This document shows, piece by piece, positions 17,533-25,254 of a DNA stretch of 64,000 bases; positions within the stretch are counted from its first letter, which is position 1; the number at the start of each line of letters is the position of its first letter. The stretch covers positions 456,118 to 520,117 of the forward strand of contig NZ_JACHHN010000001.1 in the NCBI RefSeq assembly GCF_014202765.1. Direction: 5' to 3'. The position numbers and the translations under genes are program-made. This DNA is from Silvimonas terrae (GTDB lineage: Bacteria; Pseudomonadota; Gammaproteobacteria; Burkholderiales; Chitinibacteraceae). A model generated the notes under the pieces. The model was not told the origin of the DNA. It made no database searches and worked only from the letters and a program-made list of their open reading frames with translations.

Positions 17533-18414
17533 TCAGTACGGGCGATCCGTAACGCCCAGACCTGCGCCCTTGGCTTGCGCGCTGATAAAGGCGTGAGCGT
17601 GGGTAGCCAGGTCCATGCCGTTATTCCACAAATTGCGCCAGACCGCCAGATCATTGGAAAGACCTTCTGCCACCACGGTGGAAGAGAAGCTCTCGAACGT
17701 GATCGGGCCGGTGTAGCCAATCTGCGCCAGCGCGTGGAAAAACGCGGTGAAATCAACCGTGCCGGAACCCAGGTAGCCACGGTGGCTTTCGCCAATATGC
17801 ACATAACCCAGCTTGTCGCCACATTCGAGCACCGGGCGGACAAAGTCCACTTCTTCGATGTTCATGTGGTAAGTGTCCAGGTGGACACACAGGTTGCCGG
17901 TGCCCACTTCGTCAATCAATTCCAGCGCCTGGCGGGCGGTGTTGATGACGTTGCTTTCATAACGGTTGACCACTTCCAGCCCAATCTTCACACCCTTGTC
18001 GGCAGCCTCGCCCGAGATACGACGCAGGGTTTCCACCACGTGCTTGCGGCCTTGGGCGGTGATCGGGTGGTTGTACTTGCCCAGTGCGCTGTAGGGCACG
18101 CCACCAAAGTAATCGCCGCCCAGTTGTTGGGTGATGTTGATGGCTTCGGTCAACAGCGCGACACCACGCGCCACCACGGCTGGATCATCGCTGGAGACGT
18201 CGGCATTGAAGGCCAGGCCACGAGAGAACGCCGGTTTGATGGCATGTTCCTTCAACAACTCACGCGTGTAGCCAAAATCCAGCGGCTTGGGTTCGTGCAA
18301 AGAGAATTCGATCAGATCAAAACCAGCTTGTTTACTGCTGCTGATGATTTTGTTGACCGATTCCGGCGATACGTCGCCCGCCCAGACCAGTGCGTGGATG
18401 CCAAGGGGATTCAT
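17533..18414 (-). CDS. D-tagatose/D-allulose 3-epimerase-type sugar epimerase
   Basis: The 293-residue TIM-barrel enzyme of the xylose isomerase-like superfamily has all four metal ligands of the D-tagatose 3-epimerase family: Glu147 (GLEVVNRYES), Asp180 (HLDTYHMNIEE), His206 (YVHIGESHRG) and Glu241 (ITFESF). The motif strings match those I recall for D-allulose (psicose) 3-epimerases, which interconvert free ketohexoses at C3. The start has AGGAGCAACACC upstream. It is the first gene of the epimerase-kinase operon and diverges from the second ROK gene. Together with the AlsB-like binding protein it points to rare hexose use. Confidence 0.92.
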   Translation of the reverse strand: MNPLGIHALVWAGDVSPESVNKIISSSKQAGFDLIEFSLHEPKPLDFGYTRELLKEHAIKPAFSRGLAFNADVSSDDPAVVARGVALLTEAINITQQLGGDYFGGVPYSALGKYNHPITAQGRKHVVETLRRISGEAADKGVKIGLEVVNRYESNVINTARQALELIDEVGTGNLCVHLDTYHMNIEEVDFVRPVLECGDKLGYVHIGESHRGYLGSGTVDFTAFFHALAQIGYTGPITFESFSSTVVAEGLSNDLAVWRNLWNNGMDLATHAHAFISAQAKGAGLGVTDRPY

Positions 18415-18533
18415 GGTGTTGCTCCTGTTCAGAACCCGTTGACGAGCTGCAGCGCTAGCTCGTCAGCGGGTTCATGGGTTGTTGGTTGGTAGTGCATGGA
18501 GCGCATGCTACACCTTTTGATTTTGAAAAAACA

Positions 18534-18560
18534 ACTTTTGCGTAAAAAAAATACAAAAGT
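18534..18560. promoter_or_regulatory. Candidate operator between epimerase and second ROK gene
   Basis: The inverted repeat ACTTTTG / CAAAAGT has a 13-base A-rich centre inside the AT-rich divergent region. AT-rich dyads of this kind are typical of ROK repressor sites. The assignment is by position only. Confidence 0.5.
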
Positions 18561-18608
18561 AATTTGAGGATGTGGGAAACTTGTCGCCAACGCCTGATCC
18601 GGCGTTAA

Positions 18609-19850
18609 ATGCGCACAATCACCAACAGGCTTTCCATGAACGACGCAACCACTCCTGTCTTGCCAGCCGCTGATAGCAGCGGCGCCATTCTTGCGCTGAT
18701 CCGCAGCGGCGTGGCCACCACGCGGGCGCGCATCATGCAGGTGACGGGGTTGTCGCGCTCTACCGTGGGCCAGCGGCTGGACACGCTGATTGCTGCGGGG
18801 TATCTGGAGCAGGGCGGCAGTGCGGCCTCAACCGGGGGGCGCCCGCAAGCCTCATTGCGTATCAACCCGGCGTTTGGGGTAATGCTGCTGGCCGACATAG
18901 GCGCAGAGAAAATGCGCCTGGCGCTGGCGGATATGCATGGCAATACTCTGGCCAGCAGCAGTGCGCAGAACGACATTGCCGCCGGCCCCGTGGTCACGCT
19001 GGACCTGGTATTGCAACAGTTCGACGGCTTGCTGGCCGCAGCCGATCGCACGCGCAGCGAGGTCAAAGGCATCGGCATTGGGGTGCCCGGCCCGGTGGAG
19101 TTTGCCCAGGGTCGCGTGGTGCGTCCGCCAATCATGACCGGCTGGGATGGCGTGGTGGTGCCGGATTTTTTTGCGCCGTATTTCAACTGCCCGGTGCGCG
19201 TGGATAAAGACGTCAACCTGATGGCACTGGGTGAACACCGGGTGGTGTGGCCGGATGTAGCACACATGATGTATGTGACGATCGGCACCGGCATTGGCGC
19301 GGGCCTGATCATGGATGGCCGGCCGCAACGTGGCGCGCAAGGCGGCGCGGGCGATCTGGGGCATCTGTTCATGGGCCACGCCGGTTCAGCCGGCGGTGGC
19401 CAATTGCCGCTATGCCGTTGCGGTAATGCAGGTTGCCTGGAAGCCTATGCCGCCGGCTGGTCGCTTACCCGGCAACTGGAGTCCCGTGGTTATCCCGTCC
19501 ACCTGGCGCAGGATGTCGCTGCGCTGGCCCGGCAGGGGGACGCAGAAGTGGTGGCCTTGTTGCTGCAATCTGGCCGCTTGCTGGGCGAGGCGCTGGCGCA
19601 GGCCGTCAGCCTGTTGAACCCGTCGCTGGTGGTGCTGGGTGGTGCCCTGGCGGATTCGCAAGATCACTTGCTGGCAGGCGTGCGGGAGATGGTTTACCGC
19701 CGCTCTCTGCCGTTGGCGACCCGCAATCTGCAGATCCTGGGCAGCCAGCTGGCCGATGAAGCCGCGCTGACCGGCTGCGTGCATCTGGTGGCTGATGCCG
19801 TATTTGCGCCGCACGCGGTCGATGCCGCGCTGGCGGGTAACGCGGGCTAG
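18609..19850 (+). CDS. ROK-family transcriptional regulator 2
   Basis: The 413-residue paralogue of the first ROK protein has a winged helix at residues 22-80 (TTRARIMQVTGLSRSTVGQR), then a ROK domain with GIGVPGPVEFAQGRVVRPP, and zinc motif CRCGNAGC. The kinase-site region is VDKDVNLMALGE, where the Asn-Asp of active ROK kinases is altered, again favouring a regulator. It diverges from the epimerase-kinase operon and probably represses it until a sugar binds. The start at 18609 has weak spacing; an ATG nine codons downstream (after AACAGG) is an alternative. Confidence 0.92.
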   Translation: MRTITNRLSMNDATTPVLPAADSSGAILALIRSGVATTRARIMQVTGLSRSTVGQRLDTLIAAGYLEQGGSAASTGGRPQASLRINPAFGVMLLADIGAEKMRLALADMHGNTLASSSAQNDIAAGPVVTLDLVLQQFDGLLAAADRTRSEVKGIGIGVPGPVEFAQGRVVRPPIMTGWDGVVVPDFFAPYFNCPVRVDKDVNLMALGEHRVVWPDVAHMMYVTIGTGIGAGLIMDGRPQRGAQGGAGDLGHLFMGHAGSAGGGQLPLCRCGNAGCLEAYAAGWSLTRQLESRGYPVHLAQDVAALARQGDAEVVALLLQSGRLLGEALAQAVSLLNPSLVVLGGALADSQDHLLAGVREMVYRRSLPLATRNLQILGSQLADEAALTGCVHLVADAVFAPHAVDAALAGNAG

Positions 19851-19936
19851 TCTCACGTCGCTATCGGGTGCTGGCTGACAGTGATATCCCGCTTTTACGG
19901 CCATGATGAAATCATGCTTAACCGCCGGAGATCATC

Positions 19937-20257
19937 ATGTTGTCAGTGCAACCCACCGCCGCGCCGGCGAGCCGCTGGCTGATCACGCCCCAGGCCATGC
20001 CGCCGGCCGTACCTGGCCAGCCGCCATACCCTGAGCCGGAGCCGGGCGATCCGGATTTCCCGCAGCCCAAGCCGCCAGAGCAGATTCCACCATTGCCGGT
20101 GCCGCCAGATCGTCCGTTTGCACCGCAACCGGTGCATGACCCGTTCCCGCCAGATGACAATCCTGGCCCGATCAAGGAACCGCCGCGCGCCCCCGATGAA
20201 CCCCAGCGTGATACGCCGTACTTTGGTGGGCGTATCCGCGTGCAGTTGGGGAGCTAG
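19937..20257 (+). CDS. Small proline-rich protein
   Basis: A 106-residue protein of which about one third is proline, mostly as PEPEPGDPDFPQPKPPEQ-type runs (residues 30-95). The C-terminus is non-repetitive (YFGGRIRVQLGS). No signal peptide or membrane segment is seen. A Shine-Dalgarno GGAG lies six bases before the ATG, and the next gene begins four bases after the stop, which argues that it is a real gene. The function is unknown; an extended linker or binding protein is possible. Confidence 0.65.
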   Translation: MLSVQPTAAPASRWLITPQAMPPAVPGQPPYPEPEPGDPDFPQPKPPEQIPPLPVPPDRPFAPQPVHDPFPPDDNPGPIKEPPRAPDEPQRDTPYFGGRIRVQLGS

Positions 20258-20261
20258 CCGC

Positions 20262-20909
20262 ATGCCCAATGCCAGACCGCAACTCAACTTGCTGAATAAT
20301 GCGCAGCGCTTGCGCCATGACGTGCACGCTTACGCCAGTGAATTTCTGCTGACGCCGGCACTGGCACTGTCGTTGATGGCCGCCACCATGCTGGCCGATG
20401 CGGCGCAAAGTCAGCCTGGCGCCGCGCCACAATCGACCAATAATGCGCCGGCCGCTGCAGCTCCACAGGCCAAGCTCTCGCAGCAGGATGCTTCTTTTCT
20501 GGCAGAAGCACAGCGCACCGCCATCACCGGGCAAGACCTGGCACGCATGGCCATGCAGCAAGCCCTGGCGCCCGCGATCAAAACACTGGCAAGCAAACTG
20601 TTTGAAGATCATGGTGTGATCAGCCTGAAACTCAAAACCCTGGCGCAACAAAAACAACGCCAGGACGCCTCCGCCCCGGATGCTGCCCAGCAGCAGGATA
20701 TGGAACACCTCTACGGTTTGCAGGGTGACAAATTCGAGGCTGAATGGATCAAGATCCAGACCAAAGCCAGTCAGGATGCCGTGGTGGCGTGGTCGCAAGA
20801 AGTCGCCAACGGCAGCGATCCTCAGGTGGTGGCGCTGGCCAGGCAGACTTTGCCCGTGCTCAAGGCCCATCTGGACTACCTGCAGAAACTGCCCTCCAGC
20901 CGTGGCTGA
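20262..20909 (+). CDS. DUF4142-like protein
   Basis: The 215-residue protein has a hydrophobic segment near residues 25-45 (LTPALALSLMAATMLADA), then an Ala/Gln-rich linker. The helical domain at about residues 70-210 carries DASFLAEAQRTAITGQDLARMA, here read in parts as DASFLAEAQR and TAITGQDLARMA, followed by LASKLFEDHGVISLKLKTL. That is the DUF4142 layout of a ferritin-like four-helix bundle found in exported proteins of unknown role. The ATG at 20262 follows GGGGAG and begins four bases after the proline-rich gene, so the two are probably cotranscribed. Confidence 0.78.
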   Translation: MPNARPQLNLLNNAQRLRHDVHAYASEFLLTPALALSLMAATMLADAAQSQPGAAPQSTNNAPAAAAPQAKLSQQDASFLAEAQRTAITGQDLARMAMQQALAPAIKTLASKLFEDHGVISLKLKTLAQQKQRQDASAPDAAQQQDMEHLYGLQGDKFEAEWIKIQTKASQDAVVAWSQEVANGSDPQVVALARQTLPVLKAHLDYLQKLPSSRG

Positions 20910-20959
20910 CGATGCGGGCGGGAACCGGGTATGCTCATGCTTTACCCGTGAGCACCATC

Positions 20960-21292
20960 ATGCAAAAACAATACGCAATCGATACCCACAAACTGCAAGC
21001 ACTGGCGACTGAAAAAGGCCTGTGCATGGTGACTGATCTGATCGTGGTGGACGGCCAACCCGTCGGCTACATGGTGCGCGAAGAGCCAGAAGACGCCGAA
21101 GACAGCGGCTGGCGCTTTTTCAGTGGCGCAGAAGATGACCGCTACCTGGATAATCCCAAACACTTCAATCTGGTCGACATCAACCTGGTCGCCAATTGCG
21201 ACCCCAGCATCGTCGAGTTTCTGGATGCCCCGGTCGGCGCGGCGTTCGACAAGCATGAAGGTGTGTTTTACGACGTCAGCGAAGACGACTGA
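20960..21292 (+). CDS. DUF2185-family protein (immunity-protein-like)
   Basis: A 110-residue cytoplasmic protein with the DUF2185 signature: VGYMVREEPEDAEDSGWRFF (20 residues), SGAEDDRYLDNP and a closing LDAPVGAAFDKHEG. Relatives are often annotated as immunity proteins of the Imm33 type, but here there is no toxin gene nearby, so it is better read as an orphan. It is acidic overall. A rho-independent terminator follows 14 bases after the stop. Confidence 0.82.
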   Translation: MQKQYAIDTHKLQALATEKGLCMVTDLIVVDGQPVGYMVREEPEDAEDSGWRFFSGAEDDRYLDNPKHFNLVDINLVANCDPSIVEFLDAPVGAAFDKHEGVFYDVSEDD

Positions 21293-21305
21293 TCAACCAC
21301 TTCAG

Positions 21306-21330
21306 GGCCGGTCTTTCCGGCCTTTGTTCT
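21306..21330 (+). terminator. Rho-independent terminator after the DUF2185 gene
   Basis: Stem GGCCGG / CCGGCC with loop TCTTT is followed by TTTGTTCT. Confidence 0.8.
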
Positions 21331-21360
21331 ATCCGGTTCATTGAACCCAAAGACGAGGCC

Positions 21361-22017
21361 ATGCGCGCGTTACCCACTTTCATGACCGCCCGCCCACGGC
21401 TGGCGCTGGCCTTGGCCCTGGGCCTGGTCAGCTTTTTTGTCCTGCCGCTGCACGGCTCGCTGGCAGGCCGGGGGCTGGCCTGCTGGAACCTGGCCGTATG
21501 GGCCTACCTCTTGATGGTGTGGTGGCTGATGATCCGGGCCCAGCCCGCGCAGATCCGGCGGATTGCTTTGGCGCAGGATGAAAATGCGGAAATTGTCCTG
21601 GCGCTGGTGTGTGTCGGGTGTGTGGTCAGCCTGGCGACCATTCTGGTGGAACTGGCTTCGGCCAAGGGGACATCCGGTATTCATCAACTGGCCCACATCG
21701 GGTTCACCGGGATCACGCTGGCGGGGGCCTGGCTGATGTTGCCGACCTCGTTCGCCATTCATTACGCGCACCTGTTTTACACCGCTGAAGACGGCCCCTG
21801 TAAACCGCTGTTGTTCCCGGACAAGCCGCCAGAGCCGACGTATTGGGATTTTCTGTATTTCTCTTTCACCATTGCCGTAGCCTGCCAGACGGCCGATGTG
21901 GCGGTGGGCGACAGCCGCACCCGCAAGACCGTGCTGGCGCAGTCGGTGCTGGCCTTTTTGTTCAATATGAGTGTGTTGGGATTGTCGATTAATGTGGCGG
22001 CGGGGTTGTTGGGGTGA
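21361..22017 (+). CDS. DUF1345 membrane protein
   Basis: The 218-residue integral membrane protein has about five hydrophobic helices. The conserved LPTSFAIHYAHLFYTAEDG and PEPTYWDFLYFSFTIAVACQ segments are characteristic of DUF1345, and the latter resembles the pore helix of two-TM potassium channels. The family has no settled function. It lies in the inner membrane. The gene is alone between a terminator and a repeat-filled gap. Confidence 0.88.
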   Translation: MRALPTFMTARPRLALALALGLVSFFVLPLHGSLAGRGLACWNLAVWAYLLMVWWLMIRAQPAQIRRIALAQDENAEIVLALVCVGCVVSLATILVELASAKGTSGIHQLAHIGFTGITLAGAWLMLPTSFAIHYAHLFYTAEDGPCKPLLFPDKPPEPTYWDFLYFSFTIAVACQTADVAVGDSRTRKTVLAQSVLAFLFNMSVLGLSINVAAGLLG

Positions 22018-22058
22018 TGGTTTTTGTGGGGAGGGAATCCGGTAACTGAAACCACGCC

Positions 22059-22270
22059 GTAGCCCGGATGGAGCACGCCCCTTGGCGGGTGCCCCCGCAA
22101 AGCCGTTACACGTTGCGAATGGCAGCAGCAGCGGGGCAGGCGGGAATCTGCGGTTGCGCCGAATGCAATATTGATTGATGTCCTGCTTTTTGTTTTCCAC
22201 GCCAGCAACAAAAAACCATTCTTGCCCATATCGCCACCCCGGATTCCCGCTTCGCTTCATCCGGGCTACG
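22059..22270. repeat. Repeat family A, widely spaced inverted pair
   Basis: GTAGCCCGGATGGAGC on the left and GCTTCATCCGGGCTACG on the right enclose about 170 bp, including GCACCCCCGCAAAGCC-like sequence. The gap 22018-22659 holds this pair, the inverted composite at 22357-22530 and a promoter-like AT-rich stretch before the DUF2325 gene. Confidence 0.7.
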
Positions 22271-22356
22271 GATGCTGCCGAAGGGAAGGCAAGTCAAAAG
22301 CAACCCAGCCACGCATACCGTCGGTTTGCAAGAATGAGCGTTCTGCATCCCATTAC

Positions 22357-22530
22357 TTCGTCATTCCGGCCTTGAGCCGGAATCCAGCCCGCCCGCCGTA
22401 GGTGGGCTTACCTTGGCAAACCACGAAAAACCATTTGCAGTGCCTTCGGCACAAACGTTTACACCTGGATTCCGGCTCAGGGCCGGAATGACGATGTGGT
22501 GGTATGCAAAAAAAAGAGGTTGCAACCGGC
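22357..22530. repeat. Reverse-oriented copy of the 255-bp composite repeat
   Basis: Two dRS3-like palindromes (TCATTCCGGC...GCCGGAATCCAG and its mirror) flank a core. The core includes GCAAACCACG, CCATTTGCAGTGCCTT and GGCACAAA. This core is the reverse complement of that in the tandem repeat at 36526-37286. Confidence 0.75.
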
Positions 22531-22659
22531 ATACCGGCACTCACACTCTACGAATAAAAATTGGTTATAAAAACCTAATTTAATATTCTTTGTTGTTATT
22601 TAATGGCCAGTGCTACCTTGACCACACGCCTACACCCATCGGGCGGGCAAGGGGAGCAC

Positions 22660-22956
22660 ATGAATGCTTATCTGATCGGGGCAGATCGCCTCGGCAACAT
22701 ACCGCAATTGCTGGATCGCTACGGCATCCGCATCACCGCGCATCTGACCGGGCGGGATGCCTCGCATCAACGCAAACCGACCAGCGCGCGCGGGGCGGAT
22801 TTGATCATTCTGTTTACCGATTTCATGGGCCACAACGTCATGCGCAATTACCGGCAACTGGCCACGCAAAACAATATCCGCTTCGTGGCTTGCCGCCGCT
22901 CGGTGTGCGACCTGGAACAGTCGCTGGAGCCGATGATGCGGCAGACCAGAAACTGA
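22660..22956 (+). CDS. DUF2325-family protein
   Basis: The 98-residue protein begins MNAYLIGADRLGNIPQLLD and has ADLIILFTDFMGHNVMRNYR (20 residues) and VACRRSVCDLEQSL, the layout of DUF2325, a small Rossmann-like domain sometimes tied to metal or iron-related loci. The Shine-Dalgarno AAGGGGAG lies five bases before the ATG; a longer frame starting at 22603 is less likely. It is monocistronic. Function unknown. Confidence 0.82.
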   Translation: MNAYLIGADRLGNIPQLLDRYGIRITAHLTGRDASHQRKPTSARGADLIILFTDFMGHNVMRNYRQLATQNNIRFVACRRSVCDLEQSLEPMMRQTRN

Positions 22957-22960
22957 CAGA

Positions 22961-23230
22961 AGCCCGGATGAAGCCGCGCCCCTTGGGGGGGGCCCATCAA
23001 GTGACCGAACGCGACGGATGGCCGTTGCAGCGGGGTAGCGGCAATCCGGGTTTGCGCCATTTGCAATATTGATGCCCGCCGTCCCACGCATTATTCCAGC
23101 ACCAGAATGCCGTTCTTGCGGACATCGCCACCCCGGATTCCCGCCTTCGGCTCCATCCGGGCTACGAGTCATGCTTTTTCGGCATCACCACACGTAGCCC
23201 GGATGAAGCGGAGCGGGAATCCGGGGTGGT
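22961..23230. repeat. Repeat family A, three half-elements
   Basis: Two direct and one inverted copy of the AGCCCGGATGAAGC / GGGAATCCGGGG half-element occupy nearly the whole 306-bp gap between the DUF2325 gene and recD. Confidence 0.75.
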
Positions 23231-23262
23231 CACGGCAACCAAGACCACTGCCGGGGGGCTGG

Positions 23263-25254
23263 TCAGATACCGGTGAGCCGTTCATACAAGCCGCTGGCCC
23301 GGCGTGTGCGGCGGGCCAGTGCTTGCTCGAACCCTTGCTGGCTGGCGGTGACCAGCGTGAAATGCGTGCGGGCGCGGGTGATGCCGGTGTAGACCAGTTC
23401 CCGGGTCAGGATCTGGCTGGCATCTGCGGGCAGGGCCAGTACGGTGTGTTCGAATTCCGACCCCTGGGATTTATGTACTGTCATGGCGAAGGCCGTTTCG
23501 ACGTCCGCCAGGCGGCTGGCCAGCACTTTGCGTATCTCTTGCCCATCCAGAAAATACACACGCAACGCCTGGGTTTGCGGATCGGGCAGGGTGATGCCGA
23601 TATCGCCGTTGTACACCTGCATGCCTGGATCATTGCGGGTGATCATCACCGGGCGGCCTACATACCACTCGCCCCGGTTGCGCGGCAGCCAGTCCTGCGC
23701 GGCCAATGCCGTTTCAATAGCCTTGTTCAGGCCCGTGACACCCCAGTCCCCATCGCGCACGGCGCACAGAATGCGGAAACGCTCAAAGGCGGTGAGCACG
23801 GTGCGCACCCAATCCTCATAGCCATCCGGGTCACGCGGGCGGCTTTTGATGATCTCCAGATAGCTGCTATAGCCACCCGCTGCACCAGCGCGGCCCCCCA
23901 AGGCCAGGCTCACCACTTCTTGCGGGCTGGCGTGGTTACGCCATTGCACGGCGGCGTCAGTGGCGGTCAGCACCGTGAATGCGCTCTGGGTGTCGCCCCG
24001 GTTCACGGCCAGCGCCAACTGGCCGATGGGGCCGCCAAAGCGCCGGCTTACGCGCAGCATGACCGTCTGTTGCGCCAGCGCGTTGCCGTCGCCCAGATAC
24101 CGTTCTGGCAACTGCTGGCCGGTGGTGCGGGCGACAAAACCGGCCGTATCGGCGGTATAGCGGCCGGTTTCTGCATCACGGCATAGATCGCCCAGCACCG
24201 CGCCGGCTTCGACCGAAGCCAACTGATCTTTGTCGCCCAGCAAAATCAGCCGTGCGCTGGCGGGCAGGGCGTCGAGCAAGGCGGCCATCATTTCCAGATG
24301 GATCATCGACGCTTCATCCACAATCAGCACATCCACTTCCAGCGGGTTGCCAGCGTGATAACGAAACTTGCGTGTGTCCGGGCGGGCGCCCAACAGGCTA
24401 TGCAGCGTGCGCGCGGCACCCACACGTTCGGCAAAGGCCGTCAGTGGCAGGTCGTCCCCCACTTTTTGTTGCAGCTCTTGCAAGGCGCCGTCGATGGATT
24501 GTTTGAGGCGTGCGGCAGCCTTGCCGGTGGGGGCGGCCAGGGCCACCCGCAAGGTGTCCGGGTTGTCTGCGGTGGCCAGCAACAAGGCCAGCAAGCGCGC
24601 TACGGTGTAGGTTTTACCGGTGCCAGGGCCGCCCGTCACAATGGCAAGCTGGCCGCGTGTACCAATGGCGCAGGCGGCTTTTTGCCAGTCGGGCTCGCTG
24701 TCTGCGGTCGCGACAAACAGCCGGTCCAGCCAGGCGCGCACGGGGGCTTCTGTCGCGGCGGCAGGGGTGGTGCGTAACTGGACGGCGTTTGCCACATTGT
24801 GCTCGTAGCGGAAATAACGGCGCAGATAGAGGCGATGGCCCGCCAGGATCAGTGGCGCGGTGTCATGAGTGGCATCCTGTGTCACCACCGGGCTGCGGGC
24901 CAGTTCTGCCTGCCAGTCTTTGGCGGTGTGCGGCAGGGCCGGGGCGAGGGCTTGCCAGGCGTTGAGTGCGGCGACGGGCCAGGCCAGCAGCGTGGCGGGA
25001 TCGCTTGCCAGTTCGTCGAGCAGCAGACAGCTATGGCCGCGGCCTTCCATATGCGCCAGCAGGGTGGCCGCGATCAGGGTGGCCGGGCTGGCTTGCGGGT
25101 CCAGATCGGCCAGAAAGCGCGCAAAGGCCCCATCAAGCTGGCGCAGCCAGCCGGCCTCGGTCCATTGCGCCAGCAGTGCAAACAGGCTGGCGCGATCCAG
25201 TAGGGGAGCGTCTGCAAACAGATCACCGCTGTGGGTATCGACGCGCCGTATCAT
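23263..25254 (-). CDS. recD: Exodeoxyribonuclease V alpha subunit RecD
   Basis: The 663-residue superfamily 1B helicase is the 5'-3' motor of RecBCD. Motifs in order are Walker A VTGGPGTGKTYT near residue 212, motif Ia APTGKAAARLK, motif II DEASM, motif III LLGDKDQLASVEAGA and motif V/VI VHKSQGSEFEHTV and VYTGITRAR. The N-terminal domain that contacts RecC is present. Its ATG overlaps the recB stop by four bases (ATGA), so translation is coupled. The length is close to that of E. coli RecD (608) with a modest extension. Confidence 0.97.
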   Translation of the reverse strand: MIRRVDTHSGDLFADAPLLDRASLFALLAQWTEAGWLRQLDGAFARFLADLDPQASPATLIAATLLAHMEGRGHSCLLLDELASDPATLLAWPVAALNAWQALAPALPHTAKDWQAELARSPVVTQDATHDTAPLILAGHRLYLRRYFRYEHNVANAVQLRTTPAAATEAPVRAWLDRLFVATADSEPDWQKAACAIGTRGQLAIVTGGPGTGKTYTVARLLALLLATADNPDTLRVALAAPTGKAAARLKQSIDGALQELQQKVGDDLPLTAFAERVGAARTLHSLLGARPDTRKFRYHAGNPLEVDVLIVDEASMIHLEMMAALLDALPASARLILLGDKDQLASVEAGAVLGDLCRDAETGRYTADTAGFVARTTGQQLPERYLGDGNALAQQTVMLRVSRRFGGPIGQLALAVNRGDTQSAFTVLTATDAAVQWRNHASPQEVVSLALGGRAGAAGGYSSYLEIIKSRPRDPDGYEDWVRTVLTAFERFRILCAVRDGDWGVTGLNKAIETALAAQDWLPRNRGEWYVGRPVMITRNDPGMQVYNGDIGITLPDPQTQALRVYFLDGQEIRKVLASRLADVETAFAMTVHKSQGSEFEHTVLALPADASQILTRELVYTGITRARTHFTLVTASQQGFEQALARRTRRASGLYERLTGI

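Noticed and set aside
21370-22260. 296-codon minus-strand frame over the DUF1345 gene
   Set aside because: Antisense shadow that extends into a family A repeat.
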